NCBI RefSeq assembly: GCF_041428715.1
Contig: NZ_CP155572.1
Reading direction: 5' to 3' (one strand)
Origin: Sporomusa malonica
GTDB taxonomy: Bacteria; Bacillota; Negativicutes; Sporomusales; Sporomusaceae
Length of the DNA stretch: 64,000 nucleotides
Under the pieces are notes generated by a model. That model was not told where the DNA came from, searched no databases, and was given only the letters and a program-made list of their open reading frames with translations. This document shows positions 43,414-52,758 of the stretch, one piece after another. The stretch's first letter is position 1, and each line of letters begins with the position of its first letter. The position numbers and the translations under genes are program-made.

Positions 43414-45642
43414 GTGGACTGCTGTCTTACCAGTATCATTGTCATAACCTACAACAAGCTAGAGTATAACAAGCTTTGCATTGAAAGTATTAGACAGTAT
43501 ACACAGCCGGAATCTTATGAAATTATTGTTATAGATAACCACTCAACCGATGGCACGGTCGAGTGGTTGCAAGGCCAGCAAGATATAAGATTAATTCTAA
43601 ATAGTGAGAATGCCGGTTTCCCTGTAGGCTGTAATCAAGGCATAAAGGCGGCTAAGGGAAATAGTATTCTTTTATTAAACAACGACACTATTGTGACGCC
43701 CAACTGGTTAACTAACCTTACAAAATGTTTATACAGTTCCAGCGATATTGGTGCAGTTGGTGCAGTTGCCAACTCGTGTTCAAATTTTCAAAGCATTCCT
43801 TGTGAATATTCTTGTGTGGAAGAAATGATAAGGTTTGCCAAACAGGTGAACATTTCTAATTCGGAACGTTGGGAAGATAGAGCACGGTTAGTCGGTTACT
43901 GCCTATTAGTTAAGGCTGAAGTAATCAATAAGATTGGGTTGTTGGATGAGGCATTTTCTCCTGGGAATTACGAGGATGACGACTATTGTATGCGTATCAG
44001 AAAAGCCGGTTATCGCTTAGTTTTATGCCGGGATACCTTTATTCATCATTTTGGCAGTGTATCTTTTGGAGAGAAGTCTAATCAACTCAACAACCTATTG
44101 GAAATTAACAGCCAGAAATTTATGGAAAAATGGGGTTTACCCCCGCACTTGGCTGCGCCATACGAGCTTACCCAAGACCTAATGGTAAAAAACTGGTTTC
44201 CTTATCAATATGAATCCAGCTATTTTCAGTTCTGGATAGAAAACACAAGAAAGAAATTTTTTTCATTTATAGACAAAGCTGAGTTTGCTTTGTTATCAGG
44301 TAATCTAGAGAAAGCCGTGGTGTTAGTTAAACAAGCAGCAGATTATGCATATCACTCTCATCCAGGGTTTTTCATTTCCTCTAGATTGGAGCTAATTTTG
44401 CGAAAAATATCCAGTAGATTAAATAACCGGTTAGCTGCTGCTTTCTTGCAGTTTCCGCCTAAGAATAAGGAAAAGAAAAATGTATTGCATGTAGTAAGTC
44501 AAGGTTACGCTGCTAGCAGTCACTCTGGAACGCCGGAGCGCTGGATAAGGCTGGATTCTTCGTCAGTTCATTCTGTAATAGTTACTCTTAATAGCGAAGC
44601 TGTTCCTCAAGGGCTGGTGGATGCCGCGCTTCATTCCGGCGGCTGGTGCAAAAAGCTTGACGATGTCAAACTGAACCTGTGTCAAAAAGCGAAAGTGCTG
44701 CGTGAAGCAGCTGCGAAATGGGCAGATTTAGTTGTTTTGCATATACATCCCCATGATCCTGTTGCTCCTGTAGCTTTTGGTGTTGCTGGCGGTCCCCCCG
44801 TGGTCTTTGTTAATCATGCAGACTATGGCTTTAACATAGGAATGAGTGCTGCTGACGTTGTAGTCGATCATAGGTCTGCCGGACATACGATAACTTTGTC
44901 TCGCAGGAATATGCATAACTCCTGTATATTGCCGATCCCTCTGGCAAAGCCACGGAATTTGCCTGATAAGCAAGCTGCTAAAAGGGAACTGGGTATAGGC
45001 GAGGATAAGATAGTTTTTCTAACCAGTGCATCACGCTATCAACTGGTTTCATGTGGCGTATATAACTTTTCAAAGTTGATTAGAGAAATGGTTAATAAGT
45101 ACCCCAATATCGAGATTCTAGTTGTCGGGCCTTCTCGGGCAGGATGGTGGTCACAAAGTCAGAGTGATCAACCAATAAAAATTTTTGAATTCCAAGAGGA
45201 TATGACTACATTCTATAGCGCGGCTGATGTATACCTTGATCCAATACCAGTAGGGTCACTTGCGGCAGCCATTGAAGCAGGTGCTAGGGGCATACCGGTT
45301 GTTGGCTTAGCTATTGATTTTGCCGCACAGTTTAGTAGTGATATTTTACCGGATATTGCAATAACTCACTTTCCTAGCTCGAAAGACTTGTTTGCAGCTA
45401 TCGAGAAACTGGCATCAGATGAGGGGTATCGCATTAGCCAGGGAAATTATCTAAAATCGATAATACTCCAGCACCATTATAGTGGATGGCAGGAACAATT
45501 AAATAACCTATACTCGCTCCTGCCTATCACCCATCAGCCTCCTGATATAGCAATTGCTAGGGAACAGGCTGCTTTAGACAGTGACATTGTGTGGGCTTAC
45601 TTTCAGTATCGGTCAGGATTAAGTCGTTTAAGTTTTGACTAG
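43414..45642 (+). CDS. GT2-GT4 fusion glycosyltransferase (742 aa)
   Basis: N-terminal GT2 domain (1-250): IIVITYNKLEYNKLCIESI, VIDNHSTDGT, and LLLNNDTIVTP with NND at the metal site, as in rhamnosyl-type transferases; GNYEDDDYCMRIRKAGY. A helical link follows, then from about 350 a Rossmann-type GT4-like part (NVLHVVSQGYAASSHSGTPERW, ILVVGPSRAGWW, FYSAADVYLDPIPVGSLAAAIEAGARGIPVVGL). Such bifunctional enzymes add two sugars in turn. GTG start after AGGAGG. Single gene, 48 bases after the GT2-TPR gene. Confidence 0.88.
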   Translation: MDCCLTSIIVITYNKLEYNKLCIESIRQYTQPESYEIIVIDNHSTDGTVEWLQGQQDIRLILNSENAGFPVGCNQGIKAAKGNSILLLNNDTIVTPNWLTNLTKCLYSSSDIGAVGAVANSCSNFQSIPCEYSCVEEMIRFAKQVNISNSERWEDRARLVGYCLLVKAEVINKIGLLDEAFSPGNYEDDDYCMRIRKAGYRLVLCRDTFIHHFGSVSFGEKSNQLNNLLEINSQKFMEKWGLPPHLAAPYELTQDLMVKNWFPYQYESSYFQFWIENTRKKFFSFIDKAEFALLSGNLEKAVVLVKQAADYAYHSHPGFFISSRLELILRKISSRLNNRLAAAFLQFPPKNKEKKNVLHVVSQGYAASSHSGTPERWIRLDSSSVHSVIVTLNSEAVPQGLVDAALHSGGWCKKLDDVKLNLCQKAKVLREAAAKWADLVVLHIHPHDPVAPVAFGVAGGPPVVFVNHADYGFNIGMSAADVVVDHRSAGHTITLSRRNMHNSCILPIPLAKPRNLPDKQAAKRELGIGEDKIVFLTSASRYQLVSCGVYNFSKLIREMVNKYPNIEILVVGPSRAGWWSQSQSDQPIKIFEFQEDMTTFYSAADVYLDPIPVGSLAAAIEAGARGIPVVGLAIDFAAQFSSDILPDIAITHFPSSKDLFAAIEKLASDEGYRISQGNYLKSIILQHHYSGWQEQLNNLYSLLPITHQPPDIAIAREQAALDSDIVWAYFQYRSGLSRLSFD

Positions 45643-45710
45643 GGTACGGCAAACATTCAGAAAGGGCGTTATGTCACAGCCGTAGAGGCAAGAACATAAA
45701 CTATACCATA

Positions 45711-45786
45711 ATAAAGAAAACACGGATTACGCCGAGCCTTAGCGAAAGCGGAAGCCGATGTTGCCCTTATCCAGGCGGATTTCCAC
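45711..45786 (-). repeat. Dispersed ~89-bp structured repeat, copy 4 (inverted, one end lost)
   Basis: Reads ATAAAGAAAACACGGATTAC on the plus strand and stops after CAGGCGGATTTCCACCT, lacking the GAAAGTATAACTTTC dyad. It ends 54 bases before the next start codon. Confidence 0.8.
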
Positions 45787-45840
45787 CTAAGTCTAGCCAA
45801 TAATAATAATCTAAGGATTGTGAGGAAGGAGTATATTCAA

Positions 45841-46659
45841 TTGGGGGATGTAAAAGTTCTAGTTGGCAAAGACGGTTGGCTTTTTCTACAAAATGATACA
45901 AACCGTGTTATAGAGCAAAATAATGGTTCTTTAAAATTAACAGAACGTGAGCTTAAAAAATGGTTGCGAATTTTAGAATCTAGATTTGCTGTTTTAAAGA
46001 ACAGGGGTATAAAATACTACTTTTTAATTGCTCCCAATAAAGAAAGTATATATCCGGAATACTTGCCTGATGATTATAAAATAAGTGACGACCGAGTTGT
46101 CTATCAGTTAATAAATACTTGTAAGCCTTATAACTTACCATTATATTTTCCTGTCGATGTTTTAAAGTTGTATAAAACAGAATATCAAATGTATCCCCTG
46201 GCGGACACTCATTGGAATGGGATCGGGGCATTTATCGCATATGAGTATGTAATGAACATTATACAAAAAGACTTTACAACTAAAATACTGGATTGGGAAG
46301 AAATACAATTTGCAGATGGAGAGACGCTCCTGGATTTAGGCAGCAAATTGACGCCTCCGCAAACTTCAATATTCTCATGGGGAGTGGTCAAACAGCCCCG
46401 AGCACAGATTATCTATGAAAATAATAGTTCAGGTTATACAAAAATAGCATTAAACAAAAACACAAGTTTACCTACAGCAATTGTATTTCATGATTCATTT
46501 ATTAATAGCGTAATACCCTTTATTATAGAAAGCTTCAGCAAAACATATCTGATCCATTCACCCTGTATCGATTACGATTTGCTTGAAAAGATTAAGCCTG
46601 ACGTTGTTATTTCGGAAATGGTTGAGCGTTTTTTGATAAAACCTCCAGTTGACAATTAA
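45841..46659 (+). CDS. AlgJ/AlgX-like SGNH-fold O-acetyltransferase-type protein
   Basis: 272 residues related to alginate O-acetylation proteins: KDGWLFLQNDTN at 10-21, FLIAPNKESIYPEYLP, ADTHWNGIGAF with D122 and H124, and IVFHDSFIN with S219, giving the Asp-His-Ser triad of this family. It has no signal peptide, unlike AlgJ/AlgX, so it may act in the cytoplasm on a sugar intermediate or a carrier-bound glycan. TTG 45841 is chosen because GGAAGGAG stands nine bases upstream; a GTG at 45820 lies before that site. Confidence 0.75.
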   Translation: MGDVKVLVGKDGWLFLQNDTNRVIEQNNGSLKLTERELKKWLRILESRFAVLKNRGIKYYFLIAPNKESIYPEYLPDDYKISDDRVVYQLINTCKPYNLPLYFPVDVLKLYKTEYQMYPLADTHWNGIGAFIAYEYVMNIIQKDFTTKILDWEEIQFADGETLLDLGSKLTPPQTSIFSWGVVKQPRAQIIYENNSSGYTKIALNKNTSLPTAIVFHDSFINSVIPFIIESFSKTYLIHSPCIDYDLLEKIKPDVVISEMVERFLIKPPVDN

Positions 46660-46778
46660 AGAAGGAAAAGGAATAAAAGAATATTTAAAGTGTAATTGAT
46701 AACTTTGGCAAGTATATGAAAGTCATAGGACTACAAAGATAAAGACAATCACTATAAAATTTAAGGGAGGGCTAGCAT

Positions 46779-48770
46779 ATAACTATATATGCTAATGAGG
46801 GTGGCCTTAGTAAAGAAGACCTTATAGATTATACGCCAACAATATGTGTTGGTGTACTTTCCTATAATCATGAAAAATATATCACGCAATGTCTTAAAGG
46901 AATAGTACAGCAAACCGGCAACTTTAAACTAAAAGTAATTATATGTGACGATTGTTCAAGTGATAATACAATTGAAATAATTGAAAAGTTCATTGAATGT
47001 CAGTCGAATAGTACAGTAAACTTTACTGTAATTAAAAATGAAAATAACATAGGCGTGTCCAAAAATTTAGGACAATGTGTACGCCTATGTAAGGAAGCTG
47101 ACTATTTTGCTTTCTGCGAAGGCGATGATTATTGGATTCCAGTAGATAAACTGCAGACCCAAATGGAGTTTTTAATAAATAACCCGCGGTGTTCAATATG
47201 TTTTAATAGCATCATTATATATTATGAAAATGAAAAGCGATATGAGTTATACCAAACACATCAGCAACTGCAACAGACTATTTATACAACGAAAGATTTG
47301 GTGCTATCAAACTTTATTGGTAATTTTTCATGTTGTTTCTATAATGCAAAATTTATTAAGTTCTTGGAAAATCAACTTTTCGATAATTTATTTACGGTAG
47401 ATTGGATGTTTAATATAGTCTATTCCGAGTTTGGCGATATTGGATATATTAATAAACCGATGAGTATTTATAGAAAGCATAGTAATGGCATTTGGTCGTC
47501 TATGAATCTAGCCAATCAAGCTCACAAATTGATACAGTATATAGATGAATATAATAAGTTTTTAAATTACAGACATGATGCCGAATTTACTAAATATCGT
47601 AATAAATGTTTATGCGACACGAATTGTGAATCCTTTCAGTTGGTTATTGTTGACGACGTATTTCCCCATCCGATCAGTAGTTTTAGATATCAGGAATTCC
47701 TTAGCTATCTGCAAGCATTTGATTCCGTTAAGATATTCACTTCAGGTGCATCGGTAAAATGTCTGGGAAATCAATCTATTGACGATTTGATTATAAATTT
47801 TAAAAGAGAATATCCTGATTTTACGAATAATATCGAAAAATATAACAATAGAACCTTTCAGAATATGAAATGCAATTTACTCTACTTTGTTTTTTTATCA
47901 AATGCCTACACGTATCTTAGGTCAGCAGAAGTCAGACAAATACCGTTCGTTTTCACCCTGTATCCAGGCGGTGCTTTTGCTCTTAATAATCCATCCTCGG
48001 ATGCTAAACTGCGGAGGGTTGTTAGCTCGCCATATTTTAGACGAGTCATTGTTACCCAAAAAATAACTTATGATTATTTAATAAATAATAAATTTTGTAC
48101 GCCTGAGCAAATAGAGTATTTATTTGGAGTTGTGACGCCGCTAGACAGACTGAAAAAAGATTGTATTTGCAAAATACATTATGGGTTTGAAAAAGACAGA
48201 TTGGATATTTGTTTTGTCGCCCATAGATATACAGCGCATGGCGAAGATAAAGGATATGATGTTTTTATCAAGGTAGCGAAATTACTCTTCTATAAATATA
48301 ATAATGTATACTTTCATGTAGTTGGAAGTTTTAATGATCAAATTATCGATGTGTCAACTATTAAAGATAGAATAACTTTTTATGGAGTTCAACAACAAGA
48401 ATGGTTTGATGAATTTTATAGAGATAAGGATATTATACTTTCTCCTAATATTTCCGGTAGGATTTTCGCTGGCTCTTTTGATGGGTTTCCAACGGCTAGC
48501 TGTACAGATGCCGGACTTAGGAAAGTGGCTATTTTTTGCACAGACCCTTTGAATTTGAATAACTGTAATTTTATTGAAGGAGAAGAAATCGTCATAATTG
48601 AATATGACGTAGATAACATAATTGAGAAACTATCTTATTATTACGATCATCCCGATAAACTTAGAGGAGTCTGTGAAAAAGGATACGCCAAAATTAGGGA
48701 TAATTACAGTTACGAGAAACAAATCCGGCCAAGAATTGATTTGATAACTAAAGAATTAAAGGGCATTTAA
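46779..48770 (+). CDS. GT2-GT4 glycosyltransferase, apparent ATA start (663 aa)
   Basis: The conserved GT2 N-terminus (ICVGVLSYNHEKYITQCLKG, IICDDCSSDNT, NIGVSKNLGQCVR, CEGDDYWIP) begins well before the first ATG (47055). The frame opens after a TAG at 46773 and holds no ATG, GTG or TTG before the conserved part; GGGAGG (46765-46770) stands eight bases before ATA 46779. From about 290 a GT4-like domain follows (FVLDIRNS-type region replaced by VIVDDVFPHPISSFRYQEFL; RLDICFVAHRYTAHGEDKGYDVFIKVAKLL; ASCTDAGLRKVAIFCTD). If ATA is not used, a damaged start would be the alternative. A terminator follows. Confidence 0.75.
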   Translation: MTIYANEGGLSKEDLIDYTPTICVGVLSYNHEKYITQCLKGIVQQTGNFKLKVIICDDCSSDNTIEIIEKFIECQSNSTVNFTVIKNENNIGVSKNLGQCVRLCKEADYFAFCEGDDYWIPVDKLQTQMEFLINNPRCSICFNSIIIYYENEKRYELYQTHQQLQQTIYTTKDLVLSNFIGNFSCCFYNAKFIKFLENQLFDNLFTVDWMFNIVYSEFGDIGYINKPMSIYRKHSNGIWSSMNLANQAHKLIQYIDEYNKFLNYRHDAEFTKYRNKCLCDTNCESFQLVIVDDVFPHPISSFRYQEFLSYLQAFDSVKIFTSGASVKCLGNQSIDDLIINFKREYPDFTNNIEKYNNRTFQNMKCNLLYFVFLSNAYTYLRSAEVRQIPFVFTLYPGGAFALNNPSSDAKLRRVVSSPYFRRVIVTQKITYDYLINNKFCTPEQIEYLFGVVTPLDRLKKDCICKIHYGFEKDRLDICFVAHRYTAHGEDKGYDVFIKVAKLLFYKYNNVYFHVVGSFNDQIIDVSTIKDRITFYGVQQQEWFDEFYRDKDIILSPNISGRIFAGSFDGFPTASCTDAGLRKVAIFCTDPLNLNNCNFIEGEEIVIIEYDVDNIIEKLSYYYDHPDKLRGVCEKGYAKIRDNYSYEKQIRPRIDLITKELKGI

Positions 48771-48798
48771 TATGCTATTTAATTCTTAGGGAAATGAA

Positions 48799-48850
48799 GA
48801 ACCAGTCGAGCTGACCTTGGGTAATCTAAAGTCATCAAGACTGGTTTTTT
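48799..48850 (+). terminator. Terminator after the GT2-GT4 gene
   Basis: AACCAGTC pairs with GACTGGTT across a 31-base loop, then T6. Confidence 0.7.
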
Positions 48851-48944
48851 CTATTTTCGACGTGACTCACTTTTAAGCAACAAATGAATAGTATATAAGA
48901 AAGGCCCATCTATTTGAACAACCCCTGTGTAGTTCGTTTTTTAT

Positions 48945-49033
48945 CCTGTTAGAAAGTATAACTTTCCGTCTGGATAAGGGCAACATCGGCTTCCACTTTC
49001 GCCAGAGGCTCGGCGCAAGCCGTGTTTTCTTTA
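48945..49033 (+). repeat. Dispersed ~89-bp structured repeat, copy 3
   Basis: Starts CCTGTTAGAAAGTATAACTT and ends AAGCCGTGTTTTCTTTA. The most regular copy; it ends 39 bases before the aminotransferase start. Confidence 0.88.
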
Positions 49034-49071
49034 CAACTATCAAATTAATTATGTGAAGGGGGTGTGTTGTA

Positions 49072-50202
49072 ATAATAGAACCATTTAAAGATCCTATATT
49101 TGTTACAAAATCTTTTATGCCACCCGTGGATGAATATAAGAAAAAAATCGACCAGATATGGGAAAAGAGATGGTTAACAAATTGCGGATTATTGCATAAT
49201 GAGTTTGAGGAAAAATTGAACATTTATTTAAAAGTTTCAAATGCTACAGTTTTTTGTAACGGTCACTTAGCGTTAGAAATAGCTATTAAAGCTTTAGGAC
49301 TGACAGGCGAGGTGATTACCACTCCGTTTACTTTTGCGTCTACTACGCACGCTCTTATAAATTGTGGTCTAACTCCTGTTTTTTGCGATATCGATATTGA
49401 TACATGTACTATGAGTATATCTAAAATTGAAAATCTGATTACTAAGAATACCTCGGCTCTCCTCCCCGTTCATGTATTTGGATATCCATGCAATGTATAT
49501 GCGATAGAGAAAATAGCCAAGAAGCATGGATTAAGTGTTATCTATGATGCCGCACACGTTTTTGGTGTAGAAGTGGATGGAAAAGGAATCGGGACTTTCG
49601 GTGATGTATCAATGTTTTCGATGCATGCGACTAAAGTTTTTCATTCTATTGAGGGTGGAATTTTGACTTATGAAAACGAAGTATTTAAAAAAGAGTTTAA
49701 CTTATTGAGGAATTTTGGTATCACAGGTCCTGAGATGGTGGCGATTACTGGAACAAACGCCAAGATGAATGAATTTCAAGCAGCTATGGGTCTTGTTAAT
49801 TTACACTATGTGGATGAGGAAATCTCTAAAAGACAGAAGATAGCATACATGTATAGAAAATGTCTAAAAACAATTCATGGCATAAAATTCTTAGAAGATA
49901 TGCCGAACATTAGGCATAATTATGCTTATTTCCCTATAATAATACAAGAAAATGACTATGGTCTAACTAGAGATTCGCTATATGAAAAACTTCAAAGTTA
50001 TAATGTTTTTACACGCAAATATTTCTACCCGCTAACAGTAGATTTTGATTGTTATAAAAGTAAGTTTCAATGCAACATACCTAATTCAAGATATATTGCC
50101 GATAGAGTTTTAACATTACCTATGTACGGAGAATTGGAGTTAGACTCTGTTGAAAAGATTTGCCAAATAATACAAGATATATATCTAAATATAGTTTCGT
50201 AA
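49072..50202 (+). CDS. DegT/DnrJ/EryC1-family sugar aminotransferase, apparent ATA start
   Basis: PLP-dependent enzyme that aminates a keto-sugar nucleotide. Conserved N-terminal PIFVTKSFMPPVDEY starts before the first ATG (49117); the frame opens after TGA at 49054 with only ATA codons (49072, 49075) following AAGGGGGTG at normal distance. The body has RWLTNCGLLHNEFE, NGHLALEIAIKALG, VITTPFTFASTTHAL, YDAAHVFG (Asp for PLP), and the lysine in FSMHATKVFHSIEGG (about K188). About 376 residues, the usual family length. The sugar acyltransferase follows after 55 bases, so the product is likely an N-acylated amino sugar. Confidence 0.85.
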   Translation: MIEPFKDPIFVTKSFMPPVDEYKKKIDQIWEKRWLTNCGLLHNEFEEKLNIYLKVSNATVFCNGHLALEIAIKALGLTGEVITTPFTFASTTHALINCGLTPVFCDIDIDTCTMSISKIENLITKNTSALLPVHVFGYPCNVYAIEKIAKKHGLSVIYDAAHVFGVEVDGKGIGTFGDVSMFSMHATKVFHSIEGGILTYENEVFKKEFNLLRNFGITGPEMVAITGTNAKMNEFQAAMGLVNLHYVDEEISKRQKIAYMYRKCLKTIHGIKFLEDMPNIRHNYAYFPIIIQENDYGLTRDSLYEKLQSYNVFTRKYFYPLTVDFDCYKSKFQCNIPNSRYIADRVLTLPMYGELELDSVEKICQIIQDIYLNIVS

Positions 50203-50257
50203 TTTAGCGTCAACGTCCCAAATAATTGAGTATTTTATGTAAGGGGATGAAGACACT

Positions 50258-50920
50258 ATAATTAATAATGTAATTGTAATTGGATCTGGAGGTCATGCTA
50301 AAGTTGTAATTGATATTATTGAAAAACAAACAAAATTTAACATTGTAGGATTGATTGATGGTTTCAGAACTGCTGGAATAGATGTATTTGGCTACAAAAT
50401 TCTAGGGGATGAATTAGTTTTAGAAAGCTCAGAATATCAAAATATTACACACGGAATTGTCGCAATAGGAGATAATTGGGTTAGAAATCAAGTTGTAAAT
50501 AAAGTTACTCAAATAAAGCCGGATTTTAAATTTATAAAAGCAATTCACCCTTCAGCTACTATTGCTAAAGGAGTCATAATTGGTGAAGGCACAGTTGTAA
50601 TGGCTGGGAGTATTATTAATAGTGACACTAAAATTGGTAAGCATTGTATTATAAATACAAATTCTTCACTCGATCATGATAATAGTTTGGGTAATTATGT
50701 AAATATTTCACCGGGTGCAGTCACAGGAGGAAACGTGATAATAGATGACTTTTCCACTGTATCTTTAGGGGCTAAAGTTATTCATAAAATAATTATTGGT
50801 GCACATAGTCTAATAGGGGCTGGGGCAGTTGTTGTTAAAAATATTGAGAGTCAATCGGTTTGGTATGGTGTTCCTGCTAAGTTCATTAGAAAAAGAAATA
50901 TTGGAGAAAGATACCTTTAA
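50258..50920 (+). CDS. NeuD/PglD-type sugar O/N-acyltransferase, apparent ATA start
   Basis: A 220-residue left-handed beta-helix acyltransferase. The Rossmann-like N-terminus NVIVIGSGGHAKVVIDIIEKQ is essential to the family and lies before the first ATG (50351). The frame opens after TAA at 50240 without ATG/GTG/TTG; ATA 50258 is 11 bases after AAGGGG. The hexapeptide repeat part (about 95-215) includes KAIHPSATIAKGVIIGEGTVVMAG and ends WYGVPAKFIRKR. The catalytic His is in SLDHDNS. It probably acylates the amino sugar made by the upstream aminotransferase. Confidence 0.85.
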   Translation: MINNVIVIGSGGHAKVVIDIIEKQTKFNIVGLIDGFRTAGIDVFGYKILGDELVLESSEYQNITHGIVAIGDNWVRNQVVNKVTQIKPDFKFIKAIHPSATIAKGVIIGEGTVVMAGSIINSDTKIGKHCIINTNSSLDHDNSLGNYVNISPGAVTGGNVIIDDFSTVSLGAKVIHKIIIGAHSLIGAGAVVVKNIESQSVWYGVPAKFIRKRNIGERYL

Positions 50921-50951
50921 CATTACAGAGTTATTCAGATGGAGGAAATAG

Positions 50952-51884
50952 ATGAATTCAGATATAAACAGTCCTTTAGTCAGTATACTAATTCCTACTT
51001 ACAATCAAACGATATTCTTGAAAAAGACTCTTATTAGCGCCTTAGAGCAAGACTATCCTAATTTTGAAATAGTTATTTGTGATGATAGTACCACCACAGA
51101 TGTAAGGTTATTGGTAGAGCAGTATCAGACGAAGTACAAAAATATTAAGTATTATCATAACGGTGGACCGTTAGGTGGCAGAGGTGTTATTAACTTTCAA
51201 AAGTGCTTTGAAGTGTGCAGCGGTGATTATATCAGCTATTTATGCCATGATGATATTTATATGCCTAACAAGGTTAGTGTCATGATAAATTATCTTTTGA
51301 ATGATGACAATATAAAATTAGTCACATCGTATAGAAAAATAATTGATTTAGTTGATAGGGTCAGACCAGACCTTCCTATAACTCAGCCTTTTTACAACGA
51401 AACAAAGAGAGTTAGCGGTAAAGAAATAGGTAAGTATATTTTAAAAAATCTTGCTAACGTAATTGGGGAACCGACAACAACGCTCTTTCGAAAGGTAGAT
51501 ATTGAAGGTAAGATAATTGATTATATGGGGTATGAAATGGGATGTCTGATAGATGTTGGGGTATGGCTGAAGTTGCTTGCAAGTGGTGACCTGATCTATA
51601 TTCGGGAGCCACTAAGCTGCTTTCGAATTCACCCAGGGCAAAATAGCTGGAACAGAGATTTAGCAGTTCGAGGAATGATTGATTGGTACAAACTAATTAC
51701 CCTATCATATAATGAGCAATTATTTATTTCAGACGAAGATTATAAAGCTGCTATTTGCTCATGGGTTGGAAGTATTCGACTTTCATTCCCTCAAGCGGTC
51801 ATAGCATTTCTAGAGAATAAAGATTTGTACACTGAGCTGATGGGTTATTATAACGAAGCAATAGAAAGTATAAATAAAGGGTAG
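50952..51884 (+). CDS. GT2 glycosyltransferase (310 aa)
   Basis: Single GT2 domain: VSILIPTYNQTIFLKKTLISAL at 10-31, IVICDDSTT, GPLGGRGVINFQKCFEVCSGDYISYLCHDDIYMPNK with HDD at the metal site, and INWL-type acceptor part ending with FRIHPGQNSWNRDL. Start after GGAGGAAAT. No TPR tail. Its stop overlaps a terminator, closing this operon segment. Confidence 0.88.
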   Translation: MNSDINSPLVSILIPTYNQTIFLKKTLISALEQDYPNFEIVICDDSTTTDVRLLVEQYQTKYKNIKYYHNGGPLGGRGVINFQKCFEVCSGDYISYLCHDDIYMPNKVSVMINYLLNDDNIKLVTSYRKIIDLVDRVRPDLPITQPFYNETKRVSGKEIGKYILKNLANVIGEPTTTLFRKVDIEGKIIDYMGYEMGCLIDVGVWLKLLASGDLIYIREPLSCFRIHPGQNSWNRDLAVRGMIDWYKLITLSYNEQLFISDEDYKAAICSWVGSIRLSFPQAVIAFLENKDLYTELMGYYNEAIESINKG

Positions 51885-51912
51885 ACGAGAAAAATTCGTC
51901 TACCCCTTTTCT
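51879..51912 (+). terminator. Terminator, overlapping the stop codon
   Basis: GGGTAGACGA pairs with TCGTCTACCC, then TTTTCTT. Useful in both directions, as the next two genes converge. Confidence 0.8.
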
Positions 51913-52005
51913 TATTAATTATGGTCTGCCCTACAAATATCCACTTGACATCACATTGCTAGTTTCGCTAAGTCAATAACTTCGAGCTCTCATTTTTGCA
52001 TTTAG

Positions 52006-52758
52006 TTATTGTATATTTTTTAAAGACTGGGGTCGCTTTTGGGTAAATTGAGTTCCATGCGAATCAAGTTGATAGTGTTTCAAAACATTTGGCATATATG
52101 AATTAGGTATATTATTAAGTATGCAAAAAAACTTAATACTTCTTTCAAACGAATGACCGCAGCCCCTATATAGTTTTAAATCGTTAATTAAAGGAATAAA
52201 CCACTTTACAAATTTGCATAACATAGGTGCTGAAACTGCAATTTGATCCGCTGATGGCCAAGTAGTATCATTTGTTCTTGCTATATACTCTTTTATTAAA
52301 TCATAAATATCAACATGATAGTTGTTCTGCATAGCAATAAACAATGGATGTGTACCTATATTAATTTCCAAGAAGTCACGATGAAGCATAGAAAAGGGTA
52401 CATAACCTAGTATTTGGTTACCATTTGTTTGTAAGCACGAAAGAGTACTTCTTTCAAAGTCTTCATTTAATTTAACATCATAATGAATTAACGCAACATA
52501 TTCTGAATCAATTAAGTTATTCATAACCAATGCATACCAAGCTGTGTAACTAACCAGAAGTTTATATTCCTCCTCTTCTATATTAAACGGCAACTGTCTT
52601 GCTACAACAATATTATCCAAATGAGAAACTTTTGTTATATCTCCATTGCCGACAAAAACATATTTATATGATGATAAGTGCTTTACACTTTTACTACTTT
52701 CAAAATCTAATATTCTTTCTTGGTCATGAACAGTAATAAAAACTTCAAGTTCTTTCAT
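52006..52758 (-). CDS. Unrecognised protein in the glycan locus (250 aa)
   Basis: Starts MKELEVFITVHDQERILDF and contains ALIHYDVKLNEDFERS and STWPSADQ-like (TTWPSADQIAVSA) segments. YVALIHYDV has the form of a nucleotide-binding strand plus acidic site (Y-D-V), so it may be a diverged glycosyltransferase of the DUF4422-like kind, but I cannot assign it. ATG 52758 (after AAGGGGAAG) overlaps the stop of the FkbM gene by 14 bases, so the two are coupled. Confidence 0.65.
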   Translation of the reverse strand: MKELEVFITVHDQERILDFESSKSVKHLSSYKYVFVGNGDITKVSHLDNIVVARQLPFNIEEEEYKLLVSYTAWYALVMNNLIDSEYVALIHYDVKLNEDFERSTLSCLQTNGNQILGYVPFSMLHRDFLEINIGTHPLFIAMQNNYHVDIYDLIKEYIARTNDTTWPSADQIAVSAPMLCKFVKWFIPLINDLKLYRGCGHSFERSIKFFCILNNIPNSYMPNVLKHYQLDSHGTQFTQKRPQSLKNIQ

